Shown: piece after piece, positions 1 to 5,325 of the stretch
Numbering within the stretch: position 1 is the first letter of the stretch
Layout of the letters: the number at the start of each line of letters is the position of its first letter
DNA from: Actinomycetes bacterium
GTDB taxonomy: Bacteria; Actinomycetota; Acidimicrobiia; Acidimicrobiales; Microtrichaceae
Assembly (NCBI GenBank): GCA_023427825.1
Contig: JAEZAI010000485.1
Span: 1-5,377, forward strand
DNA: 5,377 bases
Reading direction: 5' to 3'
Notes under the pieces: generated by a model
The model's input: only the letters and a program-made list of their open reading frames with translations
Databases searched by the model: none
What the model was told of the DNA's origin: nothing
Position numbers and translations under genes: made by a program

Positions 1-977
1 CCCTCGGGCACCTCGGACTCGCGGAGCAGCTGCGCGGCGCGCACGCTGCGCTCGGTCTCGAGCGCCCGGAGCTCCTCGTAGATGTACTCGACCGCACCTG
101 CGATGCCCTCGCGCGCGTCCTCGCCGCCCCCGGCGCCCGGGCGGCGCGCCGGGTCCTTGTCCAACCGGCGGGTCTGGCTGCGCTTGGTGCCGAGGCTCTG
201 GTACATCGAGTGCCGCTCGTACACCGACGTCGGCGACCAGCTGCGCAGCGTGTCGATCTCCCTGACCGTGGCCGGGTTGTCGTTGGCCCGGTTCGGCCGG
301 TTGAGCTGCGGGTGGGTGCCGGGGATGTGGTAGCCCTCGAGGAAGCCGTCGAGCACGGTCTTCCAGTTGCACGGGACGATCGTCCCCTTGGCCCAGCGGA
401 TGCGCATGTTCTGCAGCTGGAACGGCGCGAGGACGTCGGGCACCGGGTCCAGGTACTCGAGCAGGGGTGGCGCGTCGCGGTCCATGTTGATGAAGACGAA
501 CCCGCCCCACTGCTCGCAGCGGACGGGCTGCAGGCCCAGGTCGTCGTCCGAGCGGGGGACGAACTCCTCGGGGTCGAGCTGGAGCCGGATCGAGCCGTCC
601 AGGTTCCAACGCCACCCGTGGAACGGGCAGATGATCGAGCCGACCCGGCCCCGCCCGGTGGCCAGGCGCGTGCCGCGATGCCGGCAGGCGTTGTGGTACG
701 CCCGGATCGAGTCCTCGGACTCGCGGACCACGAGCACCGACCGTTCGCCGATCCGGTACTCGACGTAGCTGCCGATGCTCGGCAGCTCCTCGAGCCGGCA
801 TGCCATCAGCCACGTTCGCGGGAAGAGCAGCTCGAGCTCGAGCTGGAGGAACTCGACGGCCAGGTAACGACCCTTCGGGACGAACGCAGGGCCGAGCCGG
901 AAGCGCTCCGGGACCGCCTCGGGATCGACGTCGCCCTCGAAGGTCGGCGATGCCTGCTGCAGCGAGACCTCTGTCAC
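1..977 (-). CDS. Rieske non-haem iron oxygenase, alpha (catalytic) subunit, 3'-truncated by window edge
   Basis: Predicted oxygenase component that hydroxylates an aromatic or other cyclic substrate using O2 and electrons from a reductase or ferredoxin. I read 325 residues from a GTG start; the C-terminus lies beyond base 1 (family members usually have about 380-450). The N-terminal Rieske domain shows CRHRG (Cys98, His100) and CPFHGW (Cys117, His120), the four [2Fe-2S] ligands. The catalytic domain starts near residue 195 with NWKTVLDGFLEGYHIPGTHP: His217 and His222 are iron ligands by family rule, and Glu214 sits where naphthalene dioxygenase has the bridging Asp205. The third iron ligand, a C-terminal Asp, is off-window. 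Residues about 272-292 form a charged, Gly-rich stretch, probably a surface loop. The start is fixed by AGGAGG five bases upstream. It is divergent from the SnoaL-like gene. No beta subunit, ferredoxin or reductase is visible. The family call is firm; the substrate is unknown. Confidence 0.95.
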   Translation of the reverse strand, partial: MTEVSLQQASPTFEGDVDPEAVPERFRLGPAFVPKGRYLAVEFLQLELELLFPRTWLMACRLEELPSIGSYVEYRIGERSVLVVRESEDSIRAYHNACRHRGTRLATGRGRVGSIICPFHGWRWNLDGSIRLQLDPEEFVPRSDDDLGLQPVRCEQWGGFVFINMDRDAPPLLEYLDPVPDVLAPFQLQNMRIRWAKGTIVPCNWKTVLDGFLEGYHIPGTHPQLNRPNRANDNPATVREIDTLRSWSPTSVYERHSMYQSLGTKRSQTRRLDKDPARRPGAGGGEDAREGIAGAVEYIYEELRALETERSVRAAQLLRESEVPE

Positions 978-982
978 GAGAT

Positions 983-988
983 CCTCCT
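983..988 (-). promoter_or_regulatory. Ribosome binding site of the Rieske oxygenase gene
   Basis: Read on the minus strand this is a perfect AGGAGG, five bases before the GTG at 977-975. It decides the start codon. The remaining divergent region up to 1090 has a TTGACC hexamer (1013-1008, minus strand) but no -10 at a normal distance, so I do not assign a promoter for this gene. Confidence 0.85.
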
Positions 989-1078
989 ACCTAGGGCCGG
1001 GTCGGACGGTCAACCACGCGTCTCATCCGACGGGATGTGGTCGCCGGCCGATCGGGGCGTCGCCGGAACCGTGGCACA

Positions 1079-1084
1079 TAGGGT
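1079..1084 (+). promoter_or_regulatory. Candidate -10 element (TAGGGT) of the SnoaL-like gene
   Basis: TAGGGT fits the TANNNT pattern and ends six bases before the ATG at 1091, so transcription from it would begin at or next to the start codon, giving a leaderless mRNA. No -35 is recognisable at 16-19 bases upstream. The AGGG inside this hexamer, seven bases from the ATG, could instead act as a weak ribosome site, so the two readings compete. Confidence 0.3.
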
Positions 1085-1090
1085 CCGTGC

Positions 1091-1636
1091 ATGGCGACCG
1101 ACGGCCTGGACGACGCGGAGGTGGCGGCGCTGCGGCGGCTGCTCGACCGTCAGGCGATCGTCGACTGCATCCACCGCTACGCCCGCGGCGTCGACCGCGG
1201 CGACGAGGACCTGGTGCGCTCGGCGTACCACCCCGACGCGGTCGAGGACCACGGCGCGCTGATCGGCGGGCTCGACGACCTGGTCCACTTCCTGGCCGCA
1301 GCCCACGGGCCGTTCCCCGGGTACCAGCGCTACGTGACCAACACGAGCGTCGATCTCGACGGCGACCTCGCGCACGCGGAGAGCTACTACCTGTGCGTCC
1401 TGCGCCGCGACGGCGAGGGCGGCCTGCTCGCCAACGGCGGGCGCTACGTGGACCGGCTGGAGCGGCGCGACGGCGACTGGCGCATCGCTCGCCGCGTGGT
1501 CGTCATGGAGTGGGAGGGCACCGTGCAGGGCGGCGCGCCCCGCTACCCGGTCACCCTGGCACCTCGGCGTGACCACGAGGACGTGTCGTACGACCGCCCG
1601 CTCGAGGTCACCCGGGAGCACCGGTCACCGCAGTAG
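1091..1636 (+). CDS. SnoaL-like / NTF2-fold small protein (LinA-like, SnoaL_4 type)
   Basis: A 181-residue protein of the NTF2-like fold shared by SnoaL cyclases, scytalone dehydratase, LinA dehydrochlorinase and many ring-hydroxylating dioxygenase beta subunits. Visible family features are the N-terminal helix with RQAIVDCIHRYARGVDRGD (residues 20-38), YVTN then a GD turn (81-92), and a C-terminal strand with ERRDGDWRIARR (124-135), which closely resembles LinA ERRDGKWRIS. Asp35 aligns with the LinA catalytic Asp25, but Arg80 occupies the position of LinA His73, so the usual Asp-His dyad is broken. The function may be a dehydratase, isomerase or binding protein; I cannot name a reaction. A role as Rieske beta subunit is possible but less likely, because it is divergently transcribed and resembles SnoaL_4 proteins more. 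The ATG lacks a strong ribosome site. Its last 12 bases overlap the converging hydrolase gene. Confidence 0.85.
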   Translation: MATDGLDDAEVAALRRLLDRQAIVDCIHRYARGVDRGDEDLVRSAYHPDAVEDHGALIGGLDDLVHFLAAAHGPFPGYQRYVTNTSVDLDGDLAHAESYYLCVLRRDGEGGLLANGGRYVDRLERRDGDWRIARRVVVMEWEGTVQGGAPRYPVTLAPRRDHEDVSYDRPLEVTREHRSPQ

Positions 1637-2470
1637 GTACTCCAGCACGACCCGCTCGAACTCGTCCTTGCGCTCGATCATCGCCCAGTGCCCGCAGTCG
1701 GGAAAGACGTGGACCTCGCAGTTGCGGATGACCCGGAGCGGCAGCAGCACGTTGTCGAGCGGCGTGACCCGGTCGTCGCGTCCCCACGTCACGAGCGTCG
1801 GGGCCTTGATGCGGGCGAGGGTGGCCACCTGGTCGGGCGCCCCGAGCGGGGCGCGCCGCATGGCGGCCAGGGACCTGGAGTTCAACATGCGGCGCACGTC
1901 GTCGAGCGCCGCCGGTTCGCTGGCGGTCCGCCACCGGAGCTCCACGAACTCCTCGGTCAGGATCTCGGGGTCGAAGACCATCGACTCCATCCACGCGACC
2001 AGGCGCTCACGGGTGGGGTCCTCGACGAACTGCACGAGCAGCTTCACCCCCTCGGGCGGGCTGGCGCTGAACAGCGCCACGCCCAGGCCGCCGATCGTCA
2101 CCAGGCGCGTCACCCGCTCCGGCTCGGCCGCCGCCACCCGCGCCGCCACGTTGCCGCCCATGGAGTTGCCGAGGATCGGGACCGCGCCGAGCTCGAGCGC
2201 GTCGAGGAGCTCGGTCACCGCACCCGGCGCGACCACGAGCGGGTTGCCGTCGCACGAGTAGCTCGTCCCGAAGCCGGGGAAGTCGAGCGCGATCGTGCGG
2301 AAGTGCTCGGCGAACGCGGGCAGGTTGTCGCGGAAGTTCGCCCACGCGCTCACTCCCGGGCCGGACCCGTGGAGCAGGAGCAGCGGCGGGCCGTCGCCGG
2401 CCTCGTGGTAGTGGAGCTCGCCCGCGGCCGTGGCGACCGTGCGGCTGGTGGCGTCGTACGTGAGGTCCAT
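1625..2470 (-). CDS. Alpha/beta hydrolase, meta-cleavage-product C-C hydrolase type (BphD/MhpC/HsaD-like)
   Basis: A 281-residue cytosolic serine-type hydrolase; family enzymes cleave a C-C bond in vinylogous 1,5-diketone acids formed by extradiol ring fission. The oxyanion region HGSGPGVSAWANF (34-46) is close to the hallmark of C-C hydrolases. The nucleophile elbow is GNSMGG (101-106, Ser103). Asp233 in WGRDDRVTP and His261 in CGHW complete the triad; their 28-residue spacing equals that of BphD Asp237-His265. Arg179 in the RW pair corresponds to BphD Arg190, which contacts the substrate carboxylate. Length matches the family (about 280-290). It starts at an ATG divergent from the first SDR, with 53 bases between, and no good ribosome site precedes it. 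Its stop overlaps the SnoaL-like gene. No extradiol dioxygenase lies in the window, so an ester, lactone or other diketone substrate remains possible. Family call strong, substrate unknown. Confidence 0.93.
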   Translation of the reverse strand: MDLTYDATSRTVATAAGELHYHEAGDGPPLLLLHGSGPGVSAWANFRDNLPAFAEHFRTIALDFPGFGTSYSCDGNPLVVAPGAVTELLDALELGAVPILGNSMGGNVAARVAAAEPERVTRLVTIGGLGVALFSASPPEGVKLLVQFVEDPTRERLVAWMESMVFDPEILTEEFVELRWRTASEPAALDDVRRMLNSRSLAAMRRAPLGAPDQVATLARIKAPTLVTWGRDDRVTPLDNVLLPLRVIRNCEVHVFPDCGHWAMIERKDEFERVVLEYLLR

Positions 2471-2498
2471 TGCTGTACCGATCAGTCCAATCTAGGGT
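2470..2498 (+). promoter_or_regulatory. Candidate promoter of the SDR operon
   Basis: TTGCTG (2470-2475) and TAGGGT (2493-2498) are separated by exactly 17 bases, a standard -35/-10 arrangement. The predicted transcription start near 2505 leaves about 19 bases of leader containing the AGGAGG site of the first SDR. The -35 hexamer touches the start codon of the divergent hydrolase gene, so polymerase bound here would compete with hydrolase expression. Confidence 0.45.
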
Positions 2499-2509
2499 GG
2501 ATCGAGTCC
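2480..2509. repeat. Imperfect direct repeat across the divergent promoter (possible operator)
   Basis: GATCAGTCC (2480-2488) and GATCGAGTCC (2500-2509) match except for one inserted base, with starts 20 bases apart, about two helical turns. The copies flank the TAGGGT hexamer, a position suited to a repressor or activator acting on both divergent genes. No regulator gene is in the window, and a chance match in GC-rich DNA is possible. Confidence 0.3.
2489..2494 (-). promoter_or_regulatory. Candidate -10 element (TAGATT) of the C-C hydrolase gene
   Basis: Read on the minus strand, TAGATT lies 18 bases before the hydrolase ATG, giving a leader of roughly 12 bases. It shares two bases (2493-2494) with the TAGGGT of the opposite promoter, so the two promoters could hardly be occupied at once. 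No convincing -35 is seen. Confidence 0.3.
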
Positions 2510-2513
2510 GCCG

Positions 2514-2519
2514 AGGAGG
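2514..2519 (+). promoter_or_regulatory. Ribosome binding site of the first SDR gene
   Basis: A perfect AGGAGG four bases before the ATG at 2524. It argues for this ATG rather than the in-frame TTG at 2470, which would add 18 basic, non-family residues and overlap the hydrolase start codon and the promoter. Confidence 0.8.
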
Positions 2520-2523
2520 CCCG

Positions 2524-3300
2524 ATGACGGACCGCATCGAGATTCCAGCGTCCTTCCCCGACGGCGGCGTGGCCGGCCGACGGGTCGTGATCACCGGGGC
2601 GAGCCGCGGGCTCGGGGAGCTGCTGGCCCACGCCTTCTCCGATGCGGGGGCCCGGGTGGCGCTGGTGGCCAGGACCGAGATCGACCTCAAGGACGTGGCG
2701 TCGGCGTTGCCGGGCGAGTCGCTCGTGTTCGCGGGCGACGTGTGCGACCAGGCGTTCAACGACTCGGTCGCCGCGCGGGTGGCCGACGAGTGGGGCGGCG
2801 TGGACGCGTGGATCTGCAACGCGGGCATCTCGCCGGTCGTCGCCGGTCCGCTCGACGTCGACCCCGGGGTCTGGCGCCAGGTGCTGGAGGTCAACCTCAC
2901 CGGGTCGTTCCTGGGCGCCCGGGCCGCTGCGTCGGTGATGGGCGACGGCGGGCGGCTGATCTTCACCGGCTCGGTGCTGGGGGAGCGCCCGGCCCGCGGT
3001 CTGGCCGCCTACAGCGCGTCGAAGGCCGGCCTCGTCGGCCTCGCCAAGTCCCTCGCGCTCGACCTGGCGCCGGCCGGCATCACGGTGAACGTGGTCAACC
3101 CCGGCTGGTTCGACTCGCCGCTGGCCGCCGGCTGGTCGTCCAACGAGCGGCTGTCGCGCGCCGTGCTCGACCACACCGCACAGGGCCGTTGGGGCCGGCC
3201 GGCGGACCTGGCCGGGGCGTACCTGTTCCTGGCCTCGGACGCGGCCGGGTTCGTGACCGGCACGGTGCTCGCCGTGGACGGCGGGTACCTGCTCGTCTGA
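2524..3300 (+). CDS. SDR family NAD(P)-dependent oxidoreductase (classical), first of two
   Basis: A 258-residue classical short-chain dehydrogenase/reductase, a soluble alcohol/ketone oxidoreductase. The Rossmann motif TGASRGLG is at 24-31, Asp72 contacts adenine, CNAG is at 98-101, and the catalytic set is Asn124, Ser150, Tyr163 and Lys167 (YSASK). NPG (192-194) and the terminal VDGGY complete the family pattern. Arg28 in the glycine motif and Arg50 at the end of the second strand, with no acidic residue there, suggest preference for NADP(H). It leads a probable two-gene operon with the next SDR, 30 bases downstream. By context it may oxidise a diol or hydroxy intermediate, or act as a 3-oxoacyl reductase in beta-oxidation; sequence alone does not decide. 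Family call is very sure, substrate is not known. Confidence 0.96.
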   Translation: MTDRIEIPASFPDGGVAGRRVVITGASRGLGELLAHAFSDAGARVALVARTEIDLKDVASALPGESLVFAGDVCDQAFNDSVAARVADEWGGVDAWICNAGISPVVAGPLDVDPGVWRQVLEVNLTGSFLGARAAASVMGDGGRLIFTGSVLGERPARGLAAYSASKAGLVGLAKSLALDLAPAGITVNVVNPGWFDSPLAAGWSSNERLSRAVLDHTAQGRWGRPADLAGAYLFLASDAAGFVTGTVLAVDGGYLLV

Positions 3301-3317
3301 TCGGTCGACGACGGCGG

Positions 3318-3323
3318 AAGGAG
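3318..3323 (+). promoter_or_regulatory. Ribosome binding site of the second SDR gene
   Basis: AAGGAG, seven bases before GTG at 3331, inside a longer GGAAGGAG purine run. It supports the GTG as the true start of this gene. Confidence 0.8.
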
Positions 3324-3330
3324 CCGGCAC

Positions 3331-4098
3331 GTGGGAAGCGAAGGGCGGGACGAGGGCGCGCACCGGCGCGTCGTGGCGATCCTGGGAGCGGGCGGCGCGC
3401 TCGGCGCGGCGATCTCGGCGCGGCTGGCCGCCGAACCCGCGACCGATCTGGTGCTGAGCGACCTGAGCGCCGACACGCTGCAGGCGACGGTCGCCGGGAT
3501 CCGCGACGCCACCGGGTCGGTCGACACGCTGCGCGCCGACGTGTCCGACATCGACCAGGTCCGCGCCGTCGTCGACCGCGCGGTCGAGCGGTTCGGCCGC
3601 CTCGACGTGGTGATCAGCAACGCGGGCGTCCTGTCGCCCAACGGTCGGATCCACAACCTGGACACCGAGGACTGGGAGCGGGCGTTCCGGGTCAACGTCT
3701 TGGGCGCGGTCAACGCGGTGCGGGCCGCGGTCGGCGTCATGCGGCCCCGGGGCGGGGGATCGATCGTCCTCACCGCGTCGGTGTCGGGCATGACCGCGTG
3801 GAGCCACGCCGGCCCGTACTGCGTGACCAAGGCCGGGGTGATCGAGCTCGCCAAGGTCGCGGCGGTCGAGTACGCCCGGGACGGCATCCGCGTGAACTGC
3901 GTCTGCCCGGGCACCTTCCGATCGGCGATCCACGACGAGCTGCCGGCCGACGCGCTCGACGCGATCGCCGGCCGGCACCCGCTCGGCCTGGGGACAGCGG
4001 GCGACGTGGCCGGGGCGTACTCGTACCTGGCCGGCGACGGCTCGGCCTGGACGACTGGGGCCGCGCTGGTCGTGGACGGCGGGTACGCCGCCCCCTGA
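3331..4098 (+). CDS. SDR family NAD-dependent oxidoreductase (classical), second of two
   Basis: A 255-residue classical SDR starting at GTG. The cofactor loop reads LGAGGALG (18-25), with Leu where the family usually has Thr but all three glycines kept. Asp44 ends the second strand (VLSDLS), the usual mark of NAD(H) preference. Asp70, SNAG (96-99), Asn122, Ser150, Tyr163 and Lys167 (YCVTK) are intact, so it should be active. PGTFRS (193-198) and VDGGY near the C-terminus fit the family. It follows the first SDR by 30 bases on the same strand, so the two are probably co-transcribed. The opposite cofactor signatures suggest different steps or directions. It converges on the acyl-CoA dehydrogenase gene with eight bases between stops and no recognisable terminator hairpin. 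Hydroxyacyl-CoA or diol dehydrogenase roles are both open. Confidence 0.95.
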   Translation: MGSEGRDEGAHRRVVAILGAGGALGAAISARLAAEPATDLVLSDLSADTLQATVAGIRDATGSVDTLRADVSDIDQVRAVVDRAVERFGRLDVVISNAGVLSPNGRIHNLDTEDWERAFRVNVLGAVNAVRAAVGVMRPRGGGSIVLTASVSGMTAWSHAGPYCVTKAGVIELAKVAAVEYARDGIRVNCVCPGTFRSAIHDELPADALDAIAGRHPLGLGTAGDVAGAYSYLAGDGSAWTTGAALVVDGGYAAP

Positions 4099-4106
4099 AC
4101 CGGCGG

Positions 4107-5252
4107 TCAGCACCCGAGCGCCCGCGCGATCACCACGTGCTGGATCTCGTTGGTGCCCTCGCCGATCTCGAGCACCTTGGAGTCGCAGTAGAAGCGGGCG
4201 ACGGGCGACTCGAGCATGTAGCCGAGCCCGCCGTGGATCTGCACCGCCTCCGAGGCCGCCCACGCGGCCACCCGGCTGGCCTTGAGCTTGGCCATGGCCG
4301 CCTCCTTGAGGAAGGGCTGGCCCTCGTCGCGCAGCCAGGCGGCGCGGTAGGTCAGCCAGCGCGCCGCCTCGAGCTCGGTCGCGATGTTGGCGAGCTTGAA
4401 CTGGATCGCCTGGAAGCTGCTGATGGGCTGGCCGAACTGTCGGCGCTCCGCTGCGTAGGCGAGCGAGAGGTCGAGCACGGCCTGGGTCAGGCTGAGCGAC
4501 AGCGCGGCGATCGAGATGCGACCGATCTCGAGCGTCCGCAGGAACTGGCCCAGGCCCAGGTCGGGGTCGCCGACCAGGTGCTCGTCGGGCACCCACACGT
4601 CGTCGAAGTACAGCTCGCGGGTGTCGAGCCCCTTCCAGCCGATGCCGCGCATCTTGGGGCCGGTCGTGTAGCCGGGCGTGCCGGCCTCGACGACGAAGCT
4701 GCCGAAGCGTGGCCCGCGCTCGCCGTCGCCGGTGCGGGCGAGCACGGTCGCGCCGAAGGACATGTCGGTGCCGGCGTTGGAGATGAAGGTCTTGCGTCCG
4801 TTGATCACCCAGCCGCCGTCACGCCGCTCGGCCCGGGTGCTGATGCCGCGGGCGTCGGAGCCGGCGTCGGGCTCGGTCAGGCCGAAGGCACCGAGCACCC
4901 GGCCCTCGGCGAGCGGTCGGAGCCACCGCTCGCGCTGCTCGTCGGTGCCGAACAGCAGGAGCGGCATGGAGCCGATCGTGACGTGGGCCTGGAACGCGGC
5001 GGCCACCGACTGGTCGGCGCGTCCCAGCTGCTCCAGCGCGGCGACGAAGCCGACGGTCGACATGCCGATCCCGCCCCACTCCTCGGGCACGAGCATGCCC
5101 AGGAGGCCGAGCTCGCCCATCTCGCGGAGCAGGTCGGTGGGACACTCGGCGCGCTCCCACGCCGCGGGAGCCCGGACCGCGATCTCCTTCTCGGCGAACG
5201 AACGGCACAGCTCCGCCAGGTCGCGCTCCGCTTCATCGAGCGTCAGGTCCAT
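4107..5252 (-). CDS. Acyl-CoA dehydrogenase (FAD-dependent, FadE-like)
   Basis: A complete 381-residue flavoprotein of the acyl-CoA dehydrogenase family, which introduces an alpha,beta double bond into an acyl-CoA and passes electrons to electron-transfer flavoprotein. Signature 1 is FGLTEPDAGSD (123-133); FISNA (156-160) lies in the beta domain near FAD; ERRQFGQPI (269-277) and QIHGGLGYM (338-346) are FAD/dimer contacts. Glu365 in EGTNEIQ matches the catalytic base of medium- and short-chain enzymes (MCAD Glu376). Length is typical (about 380-390). The ATG at 5252 opens with the usual MDLTLDEAER. A TATATT hexamer six bases upstream suggests a leaderless transcript. It converges on the second SDR. 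Chain length or steroid-side-chain specificity cannot be judged; unlike the heteromeric steroid FadE pairs, it keeps all standard active-site features and could be a homotetramer. Confidence 0.97.
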   Translation of the reverse strand: MDLTLDEAERDLAELCRSFAEKEIAVRAPAAWERAECPTDLLREMGELGLLGMLVPEEWGGIGMSTVGFVAALEQLGRADQSVAAAFQAHVTIGSMPLLLFGTDEQRERWLRPLAEGRVLGAFGLTEPDAGSDARGISTRAERRDGGWVINGRKTFISNAGTDMSFGATVLARTGDGERGPRFGSFVVEAGTPGYTTGPKMRGIGWKGLDTRELYFDDVWVPDEHLVGDPDLGLGQFLRTLEIGRISIAALSLSLTQAVLDLSLAYAAERRQFGQPISSFQAIQFKLANIATELEAARWLTYRAAWLRDEGQPFLKEAAMAKLKASRVAAWAASEAVQIHGGLGYMLESPVARFYCDSKVLEIGEGTNEIQHVVIARALGC

Positions 5253-5258
5253 GCCGCG

Positions 5259-5264
5259 AATATA
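5259..5264 (-). promoter_or_regulatory. Candidate -10 element (TATATT) of the acyl-CoA dehydrogenase gene
   Basis: Minus-strand TATATT ends six bases before the ATG, so transcription would begin at about the start codon. It lies in a short AT-rich island unlike the rest of the window. No -35 match at 17 bases. A purine run (AGAGGTGAG) is about 12 bases from the ATG, rather far to act as a ribosome site. Confidence 0.4.
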
Positions 5265-5266
5265 CT
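5261..5266 (+). promoter_or_regulatory. Candidate -10 element (TATACT) of the right-edge gene
   Basis: TATACT differs from the TATAAT consensus at one base and overlaps the opposite-strand TATATT by four bases. Transcription would start near 5273, leaving a leader of about 53 bases before the ATG at 5326. No -35 is apparent. Confidence 0.35.
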
Positions 5267-5325
5267 CACCTCTTTTAGTGGTGCCTGCTGGAGTGGGGAT
5301 CGCCGGAAGATCGCCCGGGGGGACG

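Noticed and set aside
829..844. A perfect 16-base palindrome AGCTCGAGCTCGAGCT.
   Set aside because: It lies inside the Rieske coding region and simply encodes alternating Leu/Glu (QLELELL) with preferred codons; no second copy or regulatory position was seen.
1002..1031. Inverted match TCGGA/TCCGA in the Rieske-SnoaL divergent region.
   Set aside because: Five-base arms with a wide gap are expected by chance at this base composition.
210..1262. A 350-codon plus-strand open frame.
   Set aside because: It is antisense to the Rieske gene, whose minus-strand reading carries clear metal-binding motifs, and then runs out of frame through the SnoaL-like gene.
1010..1621. A 203-codon minus-strand open frame opposite the SnoaL-like gene.
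   Set aside because: No recognisable motif and biased shadow composition; the plus-strand frame has a clear NTF2-fold family pattern.
2470..2523. In-frame upstream TTG start for the first SDR.
   Set aside because: It would add 18 non-family residues and overlap the promoter and the hydrolase start codon; the ATG at 2524 has a perfect AGGAGG.
4096..4125. Possible terminator between the second SDR and the acyl-CoA dehydrogenase.
   Set aside because: The 8-base gap and adjoining bases show no stable hairpin and no T-run.
2482..4596. A 704-codon open frame on the minus strand.
   Set aside because: It runs antisense through both SDR genes and into the acyl-CoA dehydrogenase, is rich in Arg, Gly, Pro and Ala with no family motif, and is explained by few stop codons in GC-rich DNA.
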